Assembly: GCA_003254925.1 (NCBI GenBank)
Contig: QANZ01027320.1
Span: 104,472 to 168,471 of the forward strand
Direction of reading: 5' to 3'
DNA length: 64,000 bases
Source of the DNA: Chamaecrista fasciculata
Taxonomy: Eukaryota > Streptophyta > Magnoliopsida > Fabales > Fabaceae
Shown here: positions 12,431 through 22,203 of the stretch, piece after piece
Numbering within the stretch: the stretch's first letter is position 1
How the letters are laid out: each line of letters starts with the position of its first letter
Position numbers and translations under genes: made by a program
The notes under the pieces: generated by a model
Told to the model about the DNA's origin: nothing
The model's database searches: none
The model's input: only the letters and a program-made list of their open reading frames with translations

Positions 12431-13279
12431 GGTGAAATAATGGCCGATCAAATAAACATGGACCAAAAAAATAAAGCTGACACTGAAATACTTCAACAAT
12501 TCGAGGTAGATCATGACCTCATCAGATTGTTTCAACTAATGGAAGAAGGTGCATACATAGGAATTCACACACATGTTGTTTCTAAAATTGCTGCTGATGA
12601 TGAAGATGATACTAAGGTGGCTCAGGCCTTTGCTGATGTGGAAGCTACATTAAAGATGAATCTAAATGAGATAGCTAACTCAGAAGAAAACTTTATTCTC
12701 CTTCAGAATGCTCTTAACTTCATGTCCACCCACAATTTTGAAGATGGAACTCCCTCTCATGGCCTTAGACCCAAAATAGACTCTCTGCATAAAAAAATCC
12801 AAATTGTTGTGTCTTCCTTCAAGCAAGCCTCTACTACTATTCGCTCATTCGCGGAGCTTCGAGGAAAAGAGAAGTGTATGATGAATGAAGAACTCCCTCA
12901 ACGGAAAGAGGCAGCTATGACTCTTGTATCTAAAATTGATGATACTAAGAGGTCTCTTGGTGAGGCTAAGAAGAAGGAAGCAAAATTGAAGGATCAGATG
13001 TCAAAGTTGCAGGCTGAACTGAACAACAATGAGCAAGAAATCAAAGATTATGAGATTACATTGCTATCTCTTAAAGAGCAAGAGAACAAGAGCTTTTGGG
13101 ACAACATGGAGTTCATGAAGGAGCTTGAGGATGTGAAAAATGATAGGTCTGAAATTGAGGAAGATCAAATAAAAGCAAGGCATGAATTAGAAAAGTCGAA
13201 AGCCGAATGGTCTTCCTGTGTAGCTGATTTGATGAAAGCCACATCAATGCTAGGGTTTTTTCTCAAGCGCAAGATTTAA
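12431..13279 (+). CDS. terminal coiled-coil exon of the NLR1 transcription unit (unrecognised domain)
   Basis: The exon follows an AG acceptor (cacttcag) and runs 283 codons to a TAA. The frame is in phase with the preceding exon, although an internal ATG at 12440 would allow an independent 279-residue protein. The first third is mixed-charge, with a motif like LIRLFQLMEEGAYIG. From about residue 140 it is a long heptad-rich coiled coil (repeated KKKEAKLKDQMSKLQAEL-type segments, then FMKELEDVKN and ARHELEKSKAEW). It ends in a short hydrophobic piece, LGFFLKRKI. No enzyme motif is seen. I do not recognise the domain by name. Its position suggests a non-canonical domain fused to the NLR C-terminus, or a separate small gene whose upstream exons merely look continuous. 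Confidence 0.6.
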   Translation, partial: GEIMADQINMDQKNKADTEILQQFEVDHDLIRLFQLMEEGAYIGIHTHVVSKIAADDEDDTKVAQAFADVEATLKMNLNEIANSEENFILLQNALNFMSTHNFEDGTPSHGLRPKIDSLHKKIQIVVSSFKQASTTIRSFAELRGKEKCMMNEELPQRKEAAMTLVSKIDDTKRSLGEAKKKEAKLKDQMSKLQAELNNNEQEIKDYEITLLSLKEQENKSFWDNMEFMKELEDVKNDRSEIEEDQIKARHELEKSKAEWSSCVADLMKATSMLGFFLKRKI

Positions 13280-14621
13280 CTGTTCAAATTTGTCGTATTT
13301 TCGAGATTTTTTTGAATCAAAATAAATATGTGTGACAGTGTGAGACACTTTCATCATATGTTTGTACATTATCCAACAAGCTTTGAATGGTGAATGCAGA
13401 ATGCATGAGAAGCATTATGTAGAACAAGGAAATGCTGCTTTCTATGCTTGTATCTTTTAAAACCGAAATTGCAGTTGCCTCCAAAAAATAGATCTTATAT
13501 TTTAAATTATTTCTTATTTCAAATAATTCAAGTTTTATATAATCCTTTTTAGAAAATAAGAAAAAAAATAACTGTCACAAATTTATTATCTATTCTGTAA
13601 TATACATTAAAACAGTTTTTTTATATAAAAAAAAAAAAAATCTACTTAATGTCTATCCTATTTTATTGTTCCGTGTCCTTCCCTTCTCTATTCTACTAAA
13701 TGGAAAACAAAATTAAATACTAAAAAAATAAGAAAAATATTTTTCATGACCATCAGGCTATCAGTCTATAGCCAAAAATTAATTATTCCTTTTGAAATAA
13801 GTTGTATATATGAATAATTGGCTTTACCTATAGAATATGCTTTCAATATATTTGTATAGTACACCATTTAACACCAGCCTAGAAGCTTAATCATTAAATG
13901 TACTTGAGTACCAAGTACATTTCAATTATTATGCTCATGTTTGATGAGGTTAAATAGATGTTACCCATTAGAAGGATAAATGAGGAGTTGAAATAAGAAT
14001 TGCTGTAAAAAGATATGGAAGAAACATATATGGAATGGGTTAGAATGGAAGTTATGTAATAGACAAGCTTGGTTGATTAATATATATATATATATATATA
14101 TCATATATGTATCACATAAAATCAGAAATTGAGTGCAAAAGCAAATCATCTGATTTACGATGTGGAGGAAATACAAATCTATGGTTTCAACTTTATGGGT
14201 TGGAAGATAGAACATATACACACACTTGATATGGTAGCATTAGTGGTGGCATCAAGGTCAAATTGTTTCCAAAGATAGATTTCAAACCTTTACCTGTTTA
14301 CAACCTTTCCATACTGATTTAGTATGTGTCACCCCATTATAGTGGCATTTAAGCACAAAAAGCCTCCCTTACCCTTAATTTTCATCACCATTCTTAATGA
14401 CCAGAAACCACCTTAAGGTGAGGTTACACATAGGAACCCCCCAATATCTTTTGATTTCTGGTGGAAACTCTGCCAGAGTTATTGAAAACTCATATCATGA
14501 AAGATAAGAGAGACTTTGTCTATTGCACTTTGGACTTTTCTTACAAAAATGATTGCAACACTTCAAGAATGTTAACTAATTGCCAATTTCTGAAATTATC
14601 TGTGATAGTTTGGTATTGCAG
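13280..14621. other. intergenic spacer between convergent NLR1 and RLK-A
   Basis: AT-rich, with a (TA)n microsatellite at about 14082-14101 and A/T runs. It should contain the 3' UTRs of both convergent genes. No other gene, RNA or element is recognised. Confidence 0.5.
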
Positions 14622-17600
14622 CTATCTCCCTTGCATGTTTGTGATACTTACACTATTATTGGAGAATTCTACATTTTCCCCAGGGGAATTTGAACTCAAA
14701 ATGCTCTGCCACTGGATGAATGCAGGTTTCTTTGGAGGAGGAAGATTGTGAATCTCACTACTTAACATAGAAATCACAGTGCTCATATTGGGTCTCTCTC
14801 TTGCAATCTCTTGCACACACAGAAGTCCTATCTGTATGCACCTCGAAATATCCTTCTCAAGGTCAGGATCAAATATTTTAGGATCTATTAATGTTATAAT
14901 ATTATCTTCATTCCATAGTTTCCATGTCTGAATCAAAATGGAAAAAATATGGCATGAGTGTTATCATTGGAGACTTGAAGCTTAAACTATTAATAGCAAC
15001 AAATAATGGACACAAGGGCAATAAGATATAGAGACTTACAAATCCTAAAAGGCTGAGAGAATGCTCACTGTTATAAAAGCTGGAGTTTCTTCTTCCACTA
15101 ACAATCTCTAGTAGTAAAACTCCAAAGCTGAATACATCTGATTTCTCAGAAAATAATCCTTCTGTTGCATATTCGGGAGACATATATCCACTGTGCAGTA
15201 TTAAATAAAACAAACAATTGTTAGAGCTCTTAGTATGTTATGGAAGTCTCATGAGAGAAGGATTAATACTTACTATGTTCCAGCAATTCTTCTAGTGTTA
15301 GCATGATCTTCACTATGTCCAAAAATTCGAGCCAAACCAAAATCTGATATTTTTGGAGTCATATCCTCATCTAGCAAGATATTACTTGCCTTCAGATCTC
15401 TATGTATAATTTTTAATTGAGAATCTCTGTGAAGATAAAGAATCCCTCTAGCTATTCCTTCAATTATGCTAAAGCATTTTTGCCAATCTAGGTGTTGATG
15501 CTTTGGGGGATCTGCAAAACCAAGAGGAAGGGTTATGATAGTTTTGATCAAAACTTAACGAATTTCAGAAGTTTAACAGGTTTATGAAACTAACCAATTT
15601 ACAAGTATTCTTTTTTTTTTTCTTTCCAAATATCTTGGGTGGTGAGGAACCTAAATTTGTTAGTAAAATATGAAAAAAAAAAATAGAAAAGAAATGTTCA
15701 AAAGTACCAACCGAAAATAAAGGCATCCAAACTTTTATTTGGCATGTACTCATAGATCAACATCTTTTCTTCTTGATCAATGCAGCATCCTTTAAGTCTC
15801 ACAAGATTGCGGTGTTGAAGCTTAGAAATAACAATAACTTCATTCATAAATTCCTCTAGCCCTTGTCCAGATACATTTGAAAGTCTCTTGACTGCTATGA
15901 CCTGGCCATCTTGCAGTTTTCCCTTAAAGAAAATACAATGAAACAACAATTATACATGATGGCTTCTGAATTAGCTAATTAAGCTTTTGTGAGTAAAGAT
16001 ATACCTTATAAACTGACCCAAAACCTCCATGCCCAAGTTTATTAGACAAGTGAAAGTTGTTTGTTGCTTTTGCAACCTTTTCAAAATCATATGCCAATAA
16101 CTCTTGGAGTTTGGCTTTTGATAGTTCACCCATGATGTTGTCACGTGTTTTTCGCTGCCTATGCTTCATCTCTGTCAATAACAACACAATGAATCAGTGA
16201 TTCAAAGGCATGAAAATGCTCGTCAGAATAATGTAATAACACAAAGCACCAAACGTCTATCAAGGTTGGATTTGTAAATGCCCATAACATTTATAACATC
16301 ACAAAAATGAATGCATTTGAAATTATGTAGTTAATCTAATATGCCAAGATACCTGAATGCTTAGCTATCCATTTCCATAAAAAGTATGTTGAGGTGATAC
16401 TGATGATGGAACCTATTACTACAGAAATAATAATGATGACAGCCGTGTCTCCTTGCTTTTCTATATTGAGAATAAACACAGAAAGTTAAAAGAAAATTCA
16501 ATCAAAACCCAAAAATAGGATAATATTAATGAACTGAATTTTAAGAGATCTAAAAGCACAATTTAGATACCAAGTTCTGAGTAGGCTACACGAATAAATA
16601 GATCACTTCCTCCTTTTGAGAATTGTTGTATGTCAGTCAGATTTCCACTCCAAGACATACAACCAATGTCAGAATCATATGAATATGCTGAACAAGAGCA
16701 ATTTTCCAAACATCGGCTTCTGCATTTGTCTTCCGAGAAAGTTGATAATTCTGCAAAATCAGGCACTTTAACATTCTGCAATCTCCAAAACCCATCTTCT
16801 TTTACATTAGAAGTACCACTTCCCATTCTCTCACACTGCAAAGCACTTCTTCTAACACATCCACTTATCCAGTTTTGCCTATTCCATTCTTCTCTATTTC
16901 TTGGTTCAAACCCTTTCACACATTTACATATTGGAGAAGTATCTGAATTGCAACTTCCAAATGCCCCACATGTTCCATACACATCACAACTTGAATTCTG
17001 GAAAAGAAGTTGTTCTTGCCACCCTTTCTTGACTTTATCCCAATGCTTCACAAGCAAAACACCTTCTGAATTCAACACAATCAAAGCTTTAAAGTCAGAG
17101 CCACCAGTGTTGGTGTTGGAATAATATACAGTTCCATCCCCCTCAAATACTACATTTCTGCCATCACCATACTCTGAATTCTTCCAGGGTGCCCCCATAA
17201 AGATTTTTCCATTCCAAGGGCCACTCCTCCAGTATGGGTGAGTTCCATTCCATAGGAAGAATTCTGGAATGTCTAGTCTTTCAAGACTCGCATAGAAATT
17301 CCCAATGGATGGATCAGATGGACTTTTCCATGATATGTACTTCATTCTCTCACCAGTTCTTTTGTTGCCAGAAAACTTCATACCGGGCAAGTATGTGTCC
17401 GAAGGATGCTCAAAACTTTGCCATATGATAGTTCCTGCAGCTGAATTATCAAGCAACACAAGATTCCCAGAATCCAAAAGCTGGCAAGTTGTGTTAGCTG
17501 CTATATTTGAGACGTTTGATGACCAAATGACTTGCTTGTGTCCATTCAACACCACAAGATTGCCATCTTCTGATATTGTAATGACCCCAGAAGAATCCCT

Positions 17601-17855
17601 CAATGGTTGGTTTCTGTTAGCCACCCATACAACAGCAGATTTGGTGATGTACCAAATTCCAACATAGCGGTTTGTAGAATTTGGAGGGTTGAAGAATCCC
17701 AAAGTGAACAAACTTCCATTGGAGCTAACAGTTTCAGGATCCTTGATGATTTGAGATGATGTGATGGTGCTTGTTGCTGAGCCTAGTTCAAAAGAGTAGT
17801 TGCAGAATATGATGAAAACAGAGAAGCAGGTTTTTCTGCAGGAGATGAATCCCAT
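14622..17855 (-). CDS. RLK-A: G-type lectin S-receptor-like Ser/Thr kinase (At1g11330-like), complete
   Basis: Plasma-membrane receptor kinase. Seven exons on the minus strand: 17855-16571, 16460-16353, 16171-16005, 15922-15712, 15511-15274, 15190-15040 and 14927-14622, totalling 821 residues. Exon 1 holds a signal peptide, a B-lectin domain ([19 protein letters not shown]), an S-locus glycoprotein region (YWRSGPWNG), an EGF-like [13 protein letters not shown] and a PAN/apple domain ([17 protein letters not shown]). Exon 2 is the membrane segment. The kinase shows [31 protein letters not shown] and SPEYATEG. It is an RD kinase with no lesion. An in-frame ATG 30 bp upstream (17885) is possible, but MGF at 17855 aligns with the start of the sister genes. 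It differs from the other copies in having DFGLAR rather than DFGMAR and a 108-bp TM exon (117 bp in B, D and E). Confidence 0.93.
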
Positions 17856-18632
17856 TGCTTTGAGATGTAAGATTGTTGATGCCAATGGAATCTAAATCTG
17901 AATGTCTACCAGTTATAATTGAAATATATATCATGCAAAGAAATGTGGTGTAGTTCTTGTAGTGATTATTATTATTGCATGTTTTTCTTTTCAAAATGAT
18001 ATTTCTTTCAAGATAAATGAAGAAATGAAAAAGAAGCCATCGAAATATATATATGAAAAGGGAAAAAGGCCATATCTTCAACTGTGCCATTTAATGTTGA
18101 TCACCTTACGAAATAGACTTAAGAGAAGACTTGGACAATTTTGGTTGGTATTTATGACCAGCCAGAGCCACCATGTTTTCAAGATAAAATATAGTTTCTT
18201 TAATGGGTAGTTTTCCTCAGTGTCAGGATATATTATTGTAGACTTCTGCCGTATCATAAATCCCACCATAATATCTTTTTTTTAGTTGTGCTCATTGATT
18301 ACAATAAATTATTATTAATTGAATTTGGAGGGCTCTCTATTATTACTTTGAGTCTTTGAGTGACGTAGTATACTTTGGATACTATAGATATCAAAAGAAA
18401 AAGTATATGCATACCTTCAAATCATAATGTGTATTTATGGACATTTATTTTAAAATAATATACTTTTGATTTTATTTGTTTCAAGTTGAATGAATTAAGA
18501 TGAGGAGAAGAAGAGGGCGATTTATATTTAAGAAGAAGGGAGAAAAGTCACACAGATGAGAAGATATTTAGAGCTTTTGTAGTAATCTTCAAAATACCCA
18601 ATATTTCTTCCATTGATCAAGGATGAAATCGG
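17856..18632. other. upstream region of RLK-A and spacer
   Basis: The leader next to the RLK-A start (minus strand: ttggcatcaacaatctta) matches the RLK-D and RLK-E leader 'ttggcatcaagaatctta', so at least part of the 5' UTR is conserved across the family. The rest is AT-rich and unassigned. Confidence 0.5.
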
Positions 18633-19291
18633 GGGCGTTTGGTACACGGATTGGAAAAATAGTCTCGGGATTAGAAGCTCTGACATAGACTAATCATGCG
18701 TTTGGTACGCAGATTTAAAAATTAGTCCCGGGATGATTTTGGTCCACCTAAAATGACTACTTTACCTTCATTAAACTTAGCTAATTAAATTTTGTTATAC
18801 AAACTCTTTCCCTCTCATCTAATTTTATTCTCTTTGTCAAACCTAACTATATAAGTTTTACTTTGACAATTATAATTATATTTTGAGCGATGATTTTTTT
18901 AAACTATTTTTTAATTTTAAAAAGTATGACATTATGTTTTGAAATCGTATTTTCTTAATAAATCATCAATAATGTAAAAACAAAGAACATTTTTTCAAAG
19001 TATTCTTATTAATTGTTTTTGAGAATTTTTGCATTTGATAAGTTATTATTTGAGAATAAAAAGTCAAGGGCATATTTGAAAAAATATGAAATATTCTCAG
19101 GATTATCAAAGTTGAACCAAACACAAGATTGTAATATACTAATATTCATAGGAATATTGTAAAATAATCCCATGACTACTTTAACTCATACAAACAAATA
19201 TTTTTATATTCATAGGAATCATATTACTGGGAATCACATTCCCAGAAATATAATTCTCGAGAATGAAAAAATAATCTGTGTACCAAACGCC
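18633..19291. repeat. TIR repeat beginning ggcgtttggtacac
   Basis: The left end ggcgtttggtacacgg is inverted at the right end as ctgtgtaccaaacgcc. A second internal copy of the end (gcgtttggtacgcag) lies near 18699. The AT-rich interior is non-coding. It looks like a non-autonomous DNA transposon. No clear TSD was seen. Confidence 0.6.
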
Positions 19292-19540
19292 TTAGTTCCA
19301 CACAGAGAATGAGAAAGAAAAAGAAGAAAAAAATTTAACAAAAGAACATTTTTAGACTATATCAATTATGTTCTAAACATTATATTAATGTTATTTATGT
19401 CCTTAAATTGATTAAGCTAATGTCTCATGTTATCATTGTCTATCAAAAAAAATTAAATAGAATTAAATGTTGGGGTGCCATTGAGTTTAATGTAAAAAAA
19501 TATTATTGTACAATAAACAACAACAAAAAATTAAGATACA

Positions 19541-19928
19541 GGCAAAAGTACTTTTGATATCCCTAAAGTATGGGGGTAAGTTTTAGTTGTACCCCCAAAT
19601 TCTTGTTTGAGTCAATTGTATCCTTAAAGTATAGAGTTAATTTTAGTTATACTTCCAAAGTTTTTTTGAGTCAATTGTACCCCTAATGAAAACATTTGAG
19701 TCAATTGTACCCTCAAATCGAGAATACAATTGATATGAAAAAAGAAAAGATTGAGGGTACAATTGACACAAAAAAGAAAAGATTAGGGGTATAATTAACT
19801 TAAAAAAACTTTTTTGGTACAATTGAAACTAATCTCATACTTTGGGGTTACAATTAACAAAAAAAAAACCTTTGGAGGTACAACTAAAACTGACTCCATA
19901 CTTTAGTGTACTTAGAGTACTTTTGCCT
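19541..19928. repeat. TIR element of the 'aggcaaaagta' type
   Basis: Inverted ends aggcaaaagtact and agtacttttgcct are followed inward by 'ctaaagtatggg..gttttagttgtac' on both sides. Several direct and inverted copies of 'gtcaattgtaccc' lie inside. The 9-bp flanks (taagataca and tgagatata) match at only 7 positions, so the TSD is doubtful. It is related in design to the element at 1933-2765. Confidence 0.6.
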
Positions 19929-19953
19929 TGAGATATATTTAAGACTCGGGACC

Positions 19954-20089
19954 GGATCCTCTGCTGTCCAGCACATGGTGCTGTGCGGCGAGGACCAGTC
20001 GCTGAGCGCCACGTGTGCGCCAATGTACACGTGGCGCTCGGCGATTGGTCCTCGCCGCACAGCACCATGTGCTGGACAGCAGAGGATCC
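19954..20089 (+). repeat. 136-bp near-perfect GC-rich palindrome (hairpin)
   Basis: The arms 19954-20016 and 20027-20089 are inverse complements at 61 of 63 positions around a 10-nt loop (gcgccaatgt). It begins and ends with the BamHI-type hexamer ggatcc. The GC content is far above the surrounding AT-rich DNA. In a plus-strand RNA both mismatches become G:U pairs, so the transcript would be fully paired. In a minus-strand RNA they would be A:C mismatches. It could be a small foldback MITE or a source of small RNA. Confidence 0.8.
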
Positions 20090-20178
20090 AGCTCCCTCAT
20101 CCTATAATTTATAGATATGATAATTGCTTTCTTTTTTCTTTGATATATTCTTAATCATGTTTAGACCAACAATGATGT

Positions 20179-20440
20179 GTAAACTAATAATTTGGTCCCT
20201 AAAAATTACCGTGCTAACAACTCAGTTTCTGAAAGATTAAAATATACATTTTAGTTCCTAAAAGATCAAAATGATATACTATTTAGTCCCTGAAAGATTA
20301 AAATGGTATACTATTTAGTCCATTAAAAGGACTAATTAGTATAATGTTTTGATCTTTTAGGGACTAAACTGTATATTTATATTTTTTAGGGACTGAGTTG
20401 TAAACTCAGTGATTTTCAAGGGACCAAATTCTTAGTTTAC
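20179..20440. repeat. foldback MITE-like repeat (gtaaact..agtttac)
   Basis: Inverted arms read gtaaactaataatttggtcc on the left and ggaccaaattcttagtttac on the right. They are followed inward by repeated 'tttagtccctgaaag' blocks and their inverse 'ttttagggactaaa'. It is non-coding. Confidence 0.6.
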
Positions 20441-21240
20441 TCCAAAATTAATTTAATTGAGATTAAAGTTGTAGCCTACTCAGAACTTGGGATCTATTTA
20501 TACAAAGATTTAATTAAAAATACTTATTGTAAATTGTAATGCACTTGATCATTCACAACAAATAAAATTATTCAGGAAATGGTTAATGAAATATAAATAA
20601 AAAACAAATTATCTAAATTGGGTACCATAAATGATAAGGCAGAAAAACATTGACTCCGGATAAGCGAATACAGATATAAGGCGGATTCGGATATAATTAT
20701 CAGAAATCATGTACTTTTTTGAATTCGGATAGAAAGCAGATATAGGATATTAGGATAGTTTGAGTGGATTTGGATTCCAATAATACAAAATTAAGTGGGT
20801 ATTTGACTTGTCCATTGATAACATATTATATTTGATTTTAAGATTTTAAAAATTAAATATTATTCTTAAAATTTGAAAACAGAGAACATCTTAAAGATGT
20901 CTTTTTAAGTTTTAACTATGGAAATAAGGGGAAAAAAAGAAGGTGCCGTAATTGTAATTTTTTAGTTAGATCCCGTGAACAATTTTTTTCAGCCATCGAA
21001 ATTCTTTTCTTGTTATTTCCCACTCACATTCTCAAAACAAAAATTCAAACATGAATTTAGTACGTTATGAGAGATTAGTATAAGACCCGCAATGTAGCTT
21101 GTTTGTTTAAATAGTCAATTGACGACACATAAATCACTATCTTGGTTTGTATTACATTTACATGTGTACGTGTCGAGTGGAATTTTGGATGCATAAGAAT
21201 ATTATGAGTAGGAAGATCAGCTACGAAATGAAAGAAAACT
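20441..21240. other. intergenic, no feature recognised
   Basis: AT-rich DNA with no open frame, RNA gene or convincing repeat. Confidence 0.4.
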
Positions 21241-21392
21241 CTGTAATAAGACAAAGTGAATTATTCTGATATTTTCCTTCTGTCAACGACAATTTAGTTT
21301 TAGTTAAATCAATCACCTATCTATATACACATATTTTCTTTTCACTGGCCACTCACTATTTCCACTCTCTTTATGATATTTCTGAAATATTG
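21241..21392 (+). promoter_or_regulatory. upstream block shared by RLK-B and RLK-E
   Basis: About 150 bp (phrases such as 'attctgatattttccttctg' and 'ttagttaaatcaatcaccta') is repeated almost unchanged at about 48915-49070 upstream of RLK-E. It is ancestral upstream DNA kept through duplication. Function is inferred only from conservation. Confidence 0.5.
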
Positions 21393-21401
21393 AAATATAA
21401 A

Positions 21402-21953
21402 GTCCAAAGTACACTTTTGGTCCCAAAACTTTTGTCCAGGTCTCAATTTGGTCCTATAACTTTTTTTGTTACACTTTTTGTCTCATATCTTTTGCTTAGG
21501 TTGCTGATTTGGTTCCGTGTTGCACTTTTGGTCCCATATCTTTGAGTCAGGTTGCTGAATTGGTCACATATATTTTGGTCAGGTTGCAAAATTGGTTTCA
21601 TATCTTTTGGGTCAGGTGCAAAATTGGTTTCATATCTTTTGGGTCAGGTGCAAAATTGGTCCCATATCTTTGAATCAAGTGGGACTGACAGTGAAACTTT
21701 TTGCAAAGATATTAGACCAATTTTGCAACCTAACCAAAAGATATGGGACCAAAAGTGATACGGGACCAAATCTGTAACCTTTTGCCAAGATATGAGACTA
21801 AAAGTGCAACAAAAAAAATTATGGGACCAAAAGTGATACGAGACCAAATCTGCAACCTTTTGCAGAGATATGGGACTAAAAGTGCAACAAAAAAATTATG
21901 GGATCAAATTGAGACCTGAGCAAAAGTTATAGGACCAAAAGTACACTTTGACC
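21402..21953. mobile_element. MULE-like TIR element inserted upstream of RLK-B
   Basis: The ends gtccaaagtacacttttggtcc and (inverse) ggtcaaagtgtacttttggtcc form TIRs of about 55 bp. The flanks aaatataaa (21393-21401) and aaaaataaa (21954-21962) match at 8 of 9 positions. The DNA upstream of RLK-E is uninterrupted at the corresponding place (near 49070), giving a related empty site. The interior is a series of 'catatcttttgggtcaggt' repeats with no coding capacity. Confidence 0.75.
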
Positions 21954-22039
21954 AAAAATAAAAGAGACAGATAAATGGTTAAGAAAGTGTACCCATGAAA
22001 GAAAAGTCTCAAGAAAAATCAGCCATGGGATTCTCTTGC

Positions 22040-22203
22040 AAAACGTGATCTACATCTAAATTATCCACCGTATATGACAAGGCATAAGTGTATTGACTCT
22101 CAAGAAAATTAAACTATACCCATATAAAGACAAATGTCAGTAGAAAATTTGCCTATGTTCACTACACTGGAATTAAAAAAAAAAAAAAATCTTACATAGA
22201 GCA
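22040..22203 (+). promoter_or_regulatory. proximal promoter and leader of RLK-B
   Basis: It contains 'ccgtatatgacaaggca' and 'tattgactct', also present upstream of RLK-D ('ccgtatatgatacggca'), and in similar form upstream of RLK-E. A TATA-like 'catataaag' lies at about 22112-22120. An A-run precedes the short leader to the ATG at 22204. Confidence 0.45.

Larger units (their letters stand above)
3562..13279 (+). pseudogene. NLR1: CC-NB-ARC-LRR disease resistance gene (At4g27190-like), broken by a solo LTR, with long modular C-terminal tail
   Basis: Intracellular immune-receptor gene. Exon 1 (3562-6728) encodes an N-terminal coiled-coil region, a P-loop GMGGMGKTT near residue 175, kinase-2 LLIILDDVWD near 253, an RNBS-B-like LLTTRD and a GLPL-like CGRLPIAI. 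After residue 414 a 165-bp LTR insertion adds a shift and a stop. The frame resumes at FPEDYEIP, followed by an MHD-like KLHDLVRD and LRRs. Exon 2 (7110-7733) and exon 3 (7892-8570) add more LRRs, and small exons from 8671 lead to a coiled-coil exon ending at 13279. Exons 1 and 2 end in phase 0 and exon 3 in phase 1. Start choice: MAEGIAISVATKVVE is a typical CC-NLR N-terminus. The insertion makes a full-length product unlikely, but both halves remain otherwise open, so the damage may be recent or specific to this allele. Confidence 0.85.

Noticed and set aside
16630..17667. Open frames on the plus strand opposite RLK-A exon 1
   Set aside because: They are antisense shadows of a well-supported coding exon, with no domain of their own. 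The same kind of shadow appears opposite RLK-B, -D and -E.
19835..20154. Two open frames of 77-82 codons with GC-rich coding-like middle
   Set aside because: Both are read through the palindromic hairpin; their middle parts are near-identical because the arms are inverse copies, not because of protein homology.
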